Position numbers and translations under genes: made by a program. Below, one piece after another: positions 18,249 through 25,328 of a stretch of DNA of 25,328 nt. Source of the stretch: Bacteroidales bacterium UBA1410 (GTDB lineage: Bacteria > Bacteroidota > Bacteroidia > Bacteroidales > Dysgonomonadaceae); NCBI GenBank assembly GCA_002305015.1, contig DBPW01000020.1, positions 32,463 through 57,790 on the forward strand, given 5' to 3'. The first letter of the stretch is position 1, and each line of letters begins with the position of its first letter. Below the pieces are notes generated by a model. That model did not search any database. It worked only from the letters and a program-made list of their open reading frames with translations, and had not been told where the DNA came from.

Positions 18249-20990
18249 ATGCATGATAAATTGATTTTCTTTTTTTCTCTGATTATCTGTACGCATTGTT
18301 TTGGTCAGCAATATTCAAAGAGCTGGAAAGATCTGGATTATAGTGGTGATGAAAAGGTCTACCATAGATTGGATATCTATTTACCTCAAGCGGAAAAACA
18401 AATTTTTCCGGTAGTGATAGTAATATATGGTAGTGCATGGTTTAGCAATGACCTAAAGGAAATGGCTTTTTCTTCTTTAGGCAAACCACTGCTTGATGCA
18501 GGATTTGCTGTTGTAACCCCCAATCATCGTTCGAGTGCAGATGCGAAATTTCCTGCGCAAATAAATGATATTAAAGCGGCTATAAGATTTGTGAGAGCTA
18601 ATGCGGCAATCTATCAATTAGACACTACGTTTATCGGTATAACCGGGTTTTCATCCGGTGGTCATTTAGCATCTCTTGCCGGAACATCGAGCGGAGTTAA
18701 TTTACATACCGTTGGTTCGGTAACTCTCGACATCGAAGGCAATGTCGGCAAATACACCTCCTATAGCAGTTCGGTCAATGCGGTTGTGGACTGGTTTGGA
18801 CCTATCGATATTTCGGTAATGGATTCTTGTAAAAGAAATAAAGACGTCAATTCTCCAGAAGCTATTTTAATGGGTGGACCAATTGATGAAAATCTCGATA
18901 AATGTGCCTTGGCAAATCCTATTACCTACATCGATGCAAACGATCCTCCTTTTCTTATACTTCATGGTGATGCGGATCCGTTAGTTCCTCTTTGTCAGAG
19001 TGAACTTTTTTTCAAGTCACTGCAAAAGGCTAATGTACCAAGTCGATTCGTTGTAGTTCCGGGCGGTCAACATGGGCCGGGTTTGTTTGAAGAAAAATAC
19101 CATAAAATGATGACAGATTTTTTCTTAAATGAAGCCAACAAGACTTTGCAAACAGGATTCGATATCGTACGTAACAATATTCCACATGGTAAAATTGATT
19201 CGGTCTTGTATGAATCCAAAACTGTCGGCGCAAAACGTAAGGCTATAATTTACACACCGCCCGGTTATTCAAAGAATAAAAAATATCCTGTTTTGTATTT
19301 GCTGCATGGCATTGGCGGTGATGAAAAGGAATGGCTGAATGGCGGGCAGCCTCATGTAATTCTGGATAATCTTTATTCAGAAAACAAAATTGAGCCGATG
19401 ATTGTGGTTATGCCCAATGGCAGAGCCATGAAAGATGACCGTGCTGTGGGTAATATTATGGAGCCGGAAAAAGTTCGGGCATTTGAAACTTTCGAAAAGG
19501 ATTTGTTAAACGATTTAATTCCTTTTATCGAAAAAAAATATCCTGTATTTAAGGATAGAGAGCACAGGGCTATTGCCGGACTTTCGATGGGCGGTGGACA
19601 GGCATTGAATTTTGGATTGGGCAATCTCGATAAATTTGCCTGGATCGGCGGTTTTTCACCTGCACCGAATACAAAAGCTCCGGAATTACTGATACCCAAT
19701 CCGGAAGAAGCAAAGAAGAAACTTAAATTACTTTGGCTATCCTGTGGAGATAACGATAATCTGATAATGTTGAGTCAACGGACGCATGAGTATTTACAGG
19801 CAAACGACATTCCCCACATTTACTACATTATGCCGGGTGGGCACGATTTTAATGTATGGAAAAGTTCATTGTACCATTTTTCTCAATTTCTTTTCAAACC
19901 GGTTGATACTTCGGTATTTCCTAAATTTACCATACTTGGTACACCGGCACCTACAAATGTTCGAGGTGCAAAATATCCACAGATATTCCCTGATAATAGT
20001 GTGAAATTCAGAATCAAAGCTCCAGAAGCGCAAAAGATACAAATTGATCTGGGGAAAAAATATGACCTGGAGAAGGACTCTGCAGGATTTTGGGAAGTTA
20101 CAACAGATACCATAAGTGAAGGTTTTCATTACTATTCGCTGTTGATTGATGGCGTAGCGGTTGCTGATCCTGCCAGTGAGACTTTTTATGGAATGGGAAG
20201 AATGGCAAGCGGTATTGAAATGCCAATAAAGGGAGAAAATTATTATGCTGTAAAAGATGTACCGCATGGTGAAATAAGAATTAAACGGTACTTTTCAACG
20301 GTATTTAATAAATGGAGACAATTTTATATTTATACTCCACCCGGATATGACGAAAATATTGCTGAAAAATATCCTGTTCTGTACATTTTGCATGGTGGAG
20401 GCGAAGATGAAAGAGGTTGGGCGAATCAGGGAAAAGCAGATTTGATTCTGGATAATCTTATTGCCCAGGAAAAAGCTAGACCGATGATTATTGTTATGCC
20501 CGATGGAAACGTAGAGTCGATGGGGATGTTTGGCGAAATGACATTGAAAATGTTTGAAGCAGAATTGAAAAATTGTGTCATCCCGTTTGTCGAAAAAAAT
20601 TACCGAACAAAGACTGATTCCGGAAATCGTGCACTTGCAGGCTTATCTATGGGCGGCATACAGACCCTTTATGCCGGAATCAATAATTCAAATATGTTCT
20701 CATACCTTGGAGTTTTTAGCTCTGGCTGGATACAACCCATGCAAAAGGATCTGGCAGACGCACAATATAATTTTATGGCAAAAAATGCTGATATGCTCAA
20801 CAGCAATATCAAACTTTTCTGGATTTCAATGGGAGGAAAGGAGGATATAGCATATAATAATTGTCAGCTGATGCTTGCAAAATTTAATGAGATGAAAATC
20901 AAATATGTTTACAGCGAATATCCAGGAGGACATACCTGGCCGGTATGGAGAAACAATTTGTATAATTTCGCTCAATTATTATTTAAGTAA
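18249..20990 (+). CDS. Three-module esterase: alpha/beta hydrolase + CE1 + CBM48-CE1
   Basis: 913 residues, signal peptide ending near CFGQQ (~20). Module 1 (~22-298) is an alpha/beta hydrolase of the BD-FAE/acetylxylan-esterase type with IYGSAWFSND near the oxyanion hole, nucleophile S135 (GFSSGGH), D243 (HGDADPLVP) and H275 (GGQHGPG). Module 2 (~305-553) is a CE1/esterase-D fold with S446 (GLSMGGG), D503 (SCGDND) and H532 (PGGHDFNVW). Residues ~565-655 form a CBM48-like E-set domain (FRIKAPEAQKIQIDL, EGFHYYSLLIDG). Module 3 (~668-913) is a second CE1 with S800 (GLSMGGI), E865 (SMGGKED) and H895 (PGGHTWPVW). All three triads look complete. Likely removes acetyl and feruloyl groups from xylan; which module does which is not known. 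The frame is clean across both joints. Confidence 0.9.
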   Translation: MHDKLIFFFSLIICTHCFGQQYSKSWKDLDYSGDEKVYHRLDIYLPQAEKQIFPVVIVIYGSAWFSNDLKEMAFSSLGKPLLDAGFAVVTPNHRSSADAKFPAQINDIKAAIRFVRANAAIYQLDTTFIGITGFSSGGHLASLAGTSSGVNLHTVGSVTLDIEGNVGKYTSYSSSVNAVVDWFGPIDISVMDSCKRNKDVNSPEAILMGGPIDENLDKCALANPITYIDANDPPFLILHGDADPLVPLCQSELFFKSLQKANVPSRFVVVPGGQHGPGLFEEKYHKMMTDFFLNEANKTLQTGFDIVRNNIPHGKIDSVLYESKTVGAKRKAIIYTPPGYSKNKKYPVLYLLHGIGGDEKEWLNGGQPHVILDNLYSENKIEPMIVVMPNGRAMKDDRAVGNIMEPEKVRAFETFEKDLLNDLIPFIEKKYPVFKDREHRAIAGLSMGGGQALNFGLGNLDKFAWIGGFSPAPNTKAPELLIPNPEEAKKKLKLLWLSCGDNDNLIMLSQRTHEYLQANDIPHIYYIMPGGHDFNVWKSSLYHFSQFLFKPVDTSVFPKFTILGTPAPTNVRGAKYPQIFPDNSVKFRIKAPEAQKIQIDLGKKYDLEKDSAGFWEVTTDTISEGFHYYSLLIDGVAVADPASETFYGMGRMASGIEMPIKGENYYAVKDVPHGEIRIKRYFSTVFNKWRQFYIYTPPGYDENIAEKYPVLYILHGGGEDERGWANQGKADLILDNLIAQEKARPMIIVMPDGNVESMGMFGEMTLKMFEAELKNCVIPFVEKNYRTKTDSGNRALAGLSMGGIQTLYAGINNSNMFSYLGVFSSGWIQPMQKDLADAQYNFMAKNADMLNSNIKLFWISMGGKEDIAYNNCQLMLAKFNEMKIKYVYSEYPGGHTWPVWRNNLYNFAQLLFK

Positions 20991-21048
20991 AATGGCGGTC
21001 GGTATATCGAAAATACAAGTACATAACTTAATCATTTATTAATATTAT

Positions 21049-21053
21049 AGGAG
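21049..21053 (+). promoter_or_regulatory. Shine-Dalgarno-like AGGAG before the CBM48-CE1 esterase
   Basis: AGGAG ends 9 nt before the ATG at 21063, in a 72-bp AT-rich gap after the triple esterase. It supports the chosen start. No terminator is seen in the gap, so readthrough from the upstream gene is likely. Confidence 0.5.
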
Positions 21054-21062
21054 ATTGAAAAC

Positions 21063-22217
21063 ATGAAACAAAAACAATTAATCAATTGGCTGATGATTCT
21101 ATTATTTAATGGAATATGTTTCGCCCCAAAAGCTCAGACAGTTGTTGAAGATTTTAAACCCTCTTCGACCAATCAGCCCGGCAAGGATTATCCAATGGTG
21201 AATTCCGAAGGCAGGGTGCGAGTGCAAATTAAAGCACCAGAGGCACAACATGTACAACTGGATATTAGTGCTGTGAAATATGATCTTGTCAAAGACGCAA
21301 GTGGTATATGGACTGGCGAATCGAATCCTCAGGATGAAGGGTTCCATTATTATCAACTCTGGATCGATGGCGCTGCAGTTCCCGATCCCGGAAGCCTGTA
21401 TTTTTATGGGGCTATGCGATGGGGTAGCGGCATTGAAATACCTGCACATGATCAGGATATTTACGCATTAAAAAATGTACCTCATGGACAAGTATGTCAA
21501 ATTTTATTTTTTTCTAAAAGTACAAATTCTGTGCGCAGAGCTTTTGTATATACCCCACCAGATTATGACAAGGATCTAAACAAACAATACCCTGTACTGT
21601 ATTTACAACATGGTTTTGGAGAGGATGAGACAGGTTGGACCAATCAAGGGAAAGCTAATTTAATCATGGATAACCTGATTGCTGAGGGCAAGGCAAAACC
21701 TTTTATCATAGTAATGACTTATGGAATGACAAATGATATCAAGGTGGGAGGACTTAGAGATTTTGATATCAAACCATTTCAAACAGTTCTGGTTGATGAA
21801 TTAATTCCATTTATTGATACTAATTTCCGTACTTTATCAGATCAGCCGCATCGTGCCATGGCCGGGCTTTCGATGGGATCGATGGAAACAAAAATGATCA
21901 CGATGGAAAATCTAGATAAATTCTCAAACATTGGCCTTTTCAGCGGTGCCAGTATCAGCATGGATGATGTCAACAAGGCAACCGATTTCAAGCAAAAAGT
22001 CAAACTCGTATTTGTCAGTTTTGGAGGTAGGGAAATTGAAAGTATGAAGAATAGGCCTTCTCGCGGAGCTTTTGGCGGTGATCCAAAAGAGAATACTGAA
22101 GCTTTAAAAAATGCAGGCATCAATGCTCACTTTTACGTATCTCCTAATACTGCTCACGAATGGCAAAGTTGGAGACGAAGTCTGTACGAATTTGCACAAT
22201 TGTTATTCAAGAATTAA
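21063..22217 (+). CDS. CBM48-CE1 esterase (feruloyl/acetylxylan type)
   Basis: 384 residues with a signal peptide ending near PKAQT (~25). An N-terminal E-set/CBM48-like domain (~45-130; VQIKAPEAQHVQLDI, EGFHYYQLWIDGA) leads into a CE1 hydrolase (~140-384): FVYTPPDYDK, YPVLYLQHGFGEDETGW, nucleophile S270 (GLSMGSM), probable acid E324 (SFGGRE) and H365 (TAHEWQSW). The closest relative in the window is the CBM48-CE1 half of the preceding gene: they share IKAPEAQ, EGFHYY, SGIE(M/I)P, VPHG and the FAQLLFK end, which points to duplication. Expected to cut ferulic or acetyl esters from arabinoxylan. It differs from module 3 by a loop rich in Arg and Gly (RPSRGAFGGDPKE) before the His strand. Confidence 0.9.
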   Translation: MKQKQLINWLMILLFNGICFAPKAQTVVEDFKPSSTNQPGKDYPMVNSEGRVRVQIKAPEAQHVQLDISAVKYDLVKDASGIWTGESNPQDEGFHYYQLWIDGAAVPDPGSLYFYGAMRWGSGIEIPAHDQDIYALKNVPHGQVCQILFFSKSTNSVRRAFVYTPPDYDKDLNKQYPVLYLQHGFGEDETGWTNQGKANLIMDNLIAEGKAKPFIIVMTYGMTNDIKVGGLRDFDIKPFQTVLVDELIPFIDTNFRTLSDQPHRAMAGLSMGSMETKMITMENLDKFSNIGLFSGASISMDDVNKATDFKQKVKLVFVSFGGREIESMKNRPSRGAFGGDPKENTEALKNAGINAHFYVSPNTAHEWQSWRRSLYEFAQLLFKN

Positions 22218-22229
22218 GAATAAAGAGTT

Positions 22230-23810
22230 ATGAAGAAATATTTCATTTTGTCTTTGATTAGCTGTATTTTTCTATTCAGTACTTTATTTACTCATGCTCA
22301 ATCGGCTCGGAATCCCGTTATTTTTGCCGATGTACCCGATATGTCGATGATCCGCGTTGGTGACATTTATTACATGAGCAGTACCACCATGCACATGAGT
22401 CCGGGTGTTCCCATTATGAAATCGGAAGATCTGGTCAATTGGCAAATCGTTAATTATGCTTACGATATATTGGACGATGTGGATGCATTGAATCTGCAAA
22501 ACGGGAAAAATGCCTACGGTGGAGGATCATGGGCAAGTTGTCTTCGTTATCATGATGGCGTTTATTACGTCAGTACTTTTTCGGGTACAACCAATAAAAC
22601 CTATATTTACACCACCAACGATATCGAAAGAGGTCCTTGGGATGCGATATCTTTTGCCCCCGCCTATCATGATCATACCCTCTTTTTTGACGACGATGGC
22701 CGAATATATATGATTTGGGGAGCCGGGAAACTGATGATTGCCGAGCTCGAAGCGAATCTCTCGGGAGTGAAAAAGGGAACAGAAAAAGTATTGATCGAGA
22801 ATGCAAGTGCCCCTGCCGGCTCCGAGATTGGACTTGGGGCAGAAGGTTCCCAGCTGTTTAAAATAAAAGGTAAATACTATCTTTTCAACATCACTTGGCC
22901 AAGAGGTGGCATGCGTACAGTGGTTATTCACAGGGCAAACAACATTCATGGTCCTTATGAGGGTATAATCGGTTTGCAGGACAGAGGTATTGCTCAAGGC
23001 GGTCTTATCGATACCCCTGATGGAAGATGGTTTTCCTATCTTTTTCGCGACTATGGCGCTGTCGGTCGTATTCCTTATCTTGTTCCCGTAAAATGGGAAA
23101 ATGACTGGCCGGTGTTGGGTATCGACGGTAAAGTTCCCGATACGCTGGATCTTCCGGCAAGCAAAGGTTTGATACCAGGAATCGTATCATCCGATGAGTT
23201 TTCTCGTCAAAAGGGAGATCGTGCGCTTCCTTTGGTATGGCAATGGAATCACAACCCGGACAATACGCTTTGGTCGGTCCATGAACGCAAAGGCTATCTG
23301 CGGTTAAGGACAGGACGAATCGACAACGATTTTTTGCAGGCAAAAAATACATTGACACAACGCACCTTTGGACCTGCGTGTTCGGGCATCACATCCATCG
23401 ATGTATCGCATATGAAAGAGGGAGACTTTGCCGGTCTGGCGTTATTGCAACAAAAATACGGACAAGTGGGTGTGAAATATGAAAATGGGAATAAGTTCGT
23501 TGTAATGGTAAGTGCCGAATCGGGCGTTCCTGTTGAAGCGGAACGTCTACTCTTTAATAGTCAAACGGTCTATCTTAAAGCCGAATGTAATTTCAAAGAT
23601 AGAATAGACATGGCAACATTCTACTACAGCCTCGATGGGAAAAAGTGGGAACCGATTGGTTCGTCGCTTAAAATGGCTTACACCATTCCTCATTTCATGG
23701 GATACCGTTTCGGTTTGTTCAATTACGCCACACAAAACACGGGCGGGTATGTCGATTTCGACTATTTTCGGATAAGTGAAAGGACCGAGAAAAACAATGA
23801 ACCGGAATAA
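22230..23810 (+). CDS. GH43 (subfamily 12-like) arabinofuranosidase/xylosidase
   Basis: 526 residues, signal peptide ending near THAQS (~24). The GH43 propeller begins NPVIFADVPDMSMIRVGD, with the base D37 (or D34) and the SSTTMHMSPGVPI stretch typical of GH43_12-like enzymes. The pKa modulator is D148 in YHDHTLFFDDDG and the acid is E205 in GAEGSQLF. FNITWPRGGMRT and IAQGGLIDTPDGRW follow. Residues ~330-520 form the C-terminal beta-sandwich (DUF1349/GH43_C2-like; SSDEFSRQKGD to VDFDYFRIS), the same plan as the broken gene at the start of the window. Characterised relatives are mostly alpha-L-arabinofuranosidases, some beta-xylosidases, so the exact activity is open. It starts 12 bp after the upstream esterase. 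Confidence 0.92.
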   Translation: MKKYFILSLISCIFLFSTLFTHAQSARNPVIFADVPDMSMIRVGDIYYMSSTTMHMSPGVPIMKSEDLVNWQIVNYAYDILDDVDALNLQNGKNAYGGGSWASCLRYHDGVYYVSTFSGTTNKTYIYTTNDIERGPWDAISFAPAYHDHTLFFDDDGRIYMIWGAGKLMIAELEANLSGVKKGTEKVLIENASAPAGSEIGLGAEGSQLFKIKGKYYLFNITWPRGGMRTVVIHRANNIHGPYEGIIGLQDRGIAQGGLIDTPDGRWFSYLFRDYGAVGRIPYLVPVKWENDWPVLGIDGKVPDTLDLPASKGLIPGIVSSDEFSRQKGDRALPLVWQWNHNPDNTLWSVHERKGYLRLRTGRIDNDFLQAKNTLTQRTFGPACSGITSIDVSHMKEGDFAGLALLQQKYGQVGVKYENGNKFVVMVSAESGVPVEAERLLFNSQTVYLKAECNFKDRIDMATFYYSLDGKKWEPIGSSLKMAYTIPHFMGYRFGLFNYATQNTGGYVDFDYFRISERTEKNNEPE

Positions 23811-23880
23811 CACAACGAATTAACCGGGAGCAACATGAGATTAAGCAAAAATTAAAGATAATTTACAACTAAAAAAAGGA

Positions 23881-25328
23881 ATGATGAAAATAAGTTTAAA
23901 AAATCACTGTGTTTCGTTTTCAGTATCCCGTCATTTGACCAACGAAGCGATCCGTAATTTAAAAATACTATCAAAAGGTTTTTGCCTGTGCCTGATAATT
24001 TTCGTTTTATTTTCAGTCCATGGGTATTGTCAGCAACTGCAATTAAACGAGTTGGAGTATTTTGAAAAACAAGGTGTTAATGTATTGGTTTTTAGTAATC
24101 AATATAACGGGATGTTTTTCGATGAGAAGACTGCGGGGATAGAGCTTATTCACCATGGAGTGAGAACTGCTACAGGAGGGGCTGTGAGGCTACAAAATAC
24201 TCCTGAGCAATGGGATCTGATTCCTGAAATGGTAGATAGAAAAATTGACAAAACGAATCATTGTGTTGAAGTTACTTTACGGTATAAAGAATACGATTTT
24301 GATTCACATATCAAAGTAGTATCAAAAGAAGAAGGTGTAGAAATAAGTGTTTATCTCGACAAACCACTTCCTAAGGAATTGGAAGAGAAAGCCGGTTTTA
24401 ATCTTGAATTTTTACCTGTTTCCTATTTCGAAAAATCATATCTTGTCGATGGAAAGCCTAATATTTTCCCACTTTATCCATCTGGTAATACATTGATCGA
24501 ACCATTATCACAAAAAATTCCCCAATTTGCCGGTCATACTACTTTCGATGACAGAGGAAGAGGAGAATTTATAGTTCCTAAACCACTTGCAAAAGGAAAA
24601 ACTTTGGTGTTGGCGCCTGAAGATCCGGAGCGTTGTGTGAAAATACAATCGGAAGATACGCTAATGATTTTTGACGGACGAAATCTGGCACAAAACAGTT
24701 GGTTTGTAGTGCGAAGTTTATTGCCGGCAAAGAAAACCGGAAAAGTGCTCACATGGTATTTGGAACCTAATGCTATTCCTAATTGGAAGCGTAAGCCGAT
24801 CATTGAATTTTCACAAGTAGGTTATCTGCCGGAGCAGAAAAAAGTAGCAGTAATTGAGCTGGATAAAAACGATGCTCCTTTAAAAACAGCCTCTCTTTTT
24901 AAGGTTAAAGAAAATGGGCAAATCATCGAGAAACTCAGCAGAGATATTGAGACTTGGGGTCGATATCTCCGATATAATTACATCAAATTCGATTTCAGTT
25001 CGGTGAAAGAACCCGGTTTGTATTTTATTCAGTATGGTGACCAAAAAACGAACACATTCCCCATTGCATCTGATGTTTATGATCATATATGGCATCCGAC
25101 TTCCGACGTTTGGTTTCCCGTACAAATGGATCATATGATGGTAAATGAGGCTTATAGGGTGTGGCATGGTGTACCCTTTCTTGATGATGCTTTACAGGCA
25201 CCTCCTCATCACCAACATTTTGATGGTTATTGGATGGGTGATACAACCGATACAAAATATAAACCTTTCGATCGCATTCCGGGATTGACTGTAGGAGGTT
25301 GGTTTGATGCAGGAGATTTCGATATTCA
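23881..25328 (+). CDS. GH9 glycosidase, N-terminal part (runs off window)
   Basis: The frame opens at ATG 23881 (or ATG 23884) and is still open at the last base, 482 codons. The hydrophobic core of the signal (FCLCLIIFVLFSV) begins only at residue 34, so the cytoplasmic leader is long or the true start is a later non-ATG codon. Residues ~55-300 are a strand-rich N-terminal region that I do not recognise. Residues ~308-400 are a CelD_N Ig-like domain (FSQVGYLPEQKKVAVIEL), which normally precedes GH9 barrels. The alpha/alpha barrel starts after this, and GGWFDAGDF shows the GH9 base pair D476 and D479. The catalytic acid is outside the window. Likely an endo- or exo-acting beta-1,4-glucanase; in this locus a mixed role on glucan and xylan is possible. 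It follows the GH43 gene by 70 bp with no terminator. Confidence 0.85.
   Translation, partial: MMKISLKNHCVSFSVSRHLTNEAIRNLKILSKGFCLCLIIFVLFSVHGYCQQLQLNELEYFEKQGVNVLVFSNQYNGMFFDEKTAGIELIHHGVRTATGGAVRLQNTPEQWDLIPEMVDRKIDKTNHCVEVTLRYKEYDFDSHIKVVSKEEGVEISVYLDKPLPKELEEKAGFNLEFLPVSYFEKSYLVDGKPNIFPLYPSGNTLIEPLSQKIPQFAGHTTFDDRGRGEFIVPKPLAKGKTLVLAPEDPERCVKIQSEDTLMIFDGRNLAQNSWFVVRSLLPAKKTGKVLTWYLEPNAIPNWKRKPIIEFSQVGYLPEQKKVAVIELDKNDAPLKTASLFKVKENGQIIEKLSRDIETWGRYLRYNYIKFDFSSVKEPGLYFIQYGDQKTNTFPIASDVYDHIWHPTSDVWFPVQMDHMMVNEAYRVWHGVPFLDDALQAPPHHQHFDGYWMGDTTDTKYKPFDRIPGLTVGGWFDAGDFDI

Noticed and set aside
19866..20267. 133-codon minus-strand reading frame in the triple esterase
   Set aside because: Antisense to the CE1/CBM48 joint, rich in low-complexity Cys/Ile/Phe as expected for a reverse shadow frame.
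18249..20990. Assembly or frameshift artefact joining separate esterase genes
   Set aside because: The frame is open without stop across both joints, no internal signal peptide is seen, and the linkers look natural, so a true fusion is the better reading.
22527..22997. 156-codon minus-strand reading frame inside the last GH43
   Set aside because: Antisense to the catalytic GH43 core with intact D148 and E205; no independent coding sign.

Overview
The window is a xylan polysaccharide-utilisation locus (PUL) from a member of the Bacteroidota, probably order Bacteroidales. The signs are two SusC/SusD-type outer-membrane pairs, many SPII lipoproteins and glycan-degrading enzymes, AT-rich intergenic DNA, and mostly absent Shine-Dalgarno sequences. 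All genes lie on the + strand. I see no tRNA, rRNA, CRISPR array, insertion sequence or phage gene. The genus cannot be fixed from this sequence alone.

Layout: 1-849 is the 3' end of a GH43 enzyme gene. The intergenic DNA 850-1033 holds two strong inverted repeats and leads into a block that matches the xusA-xusB-xusC-xusD-xusE-xyn10C core xylan operon: SusC-like XusA, SusD-like XusB, a shorter SusC-like XusC, SusD-like XusD (interrupted by one in-frame TAA), lipoprotein XusE, and a GH10 endoxylanase lipoprotein carrying two inserted carbohydrate-binding modules. A strong stem-loop terminator at 14140-14180 closes this block.

After a regulatory-looking gap (14181-14298) a second run of genes follows: a PA14-containing GH3 beta-xylosidase-like enzyme, a GH43 with a CBM6-like tail (4-bp overlap with GH3), a 913-residue protein with three esterase modules, a separate CBM48-CE1 esterase, a GH43_12-like enzyme, and the first 482 codons of a GH9 enzyme that runs off the window.

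Inferred working model: surface-exposed Xyn10C and the XusB/XusE binding lipoproteins capture and cut xylan. XusA/XusB and XusC/XusD import the oligosaccharides through the outer membrane. Periplasmic GH43 enzymes remove arabinose or xylose side groups, the esterases remove acetyl and feruloyl groups, and GH3 releases xylose. The GH9 gene suggests that the locus also handles beta-glucan or cellulose found with xylan in plant cell walls. The hybrid two-component regulator usual for such loci is not in this window.

The most notable points are the nonsense codon in xusD, the triple-esterase fusion, an unusual Gly-Trp pair at the GH10 -2 subsite motif, and the paired hairpins in front of xusA.
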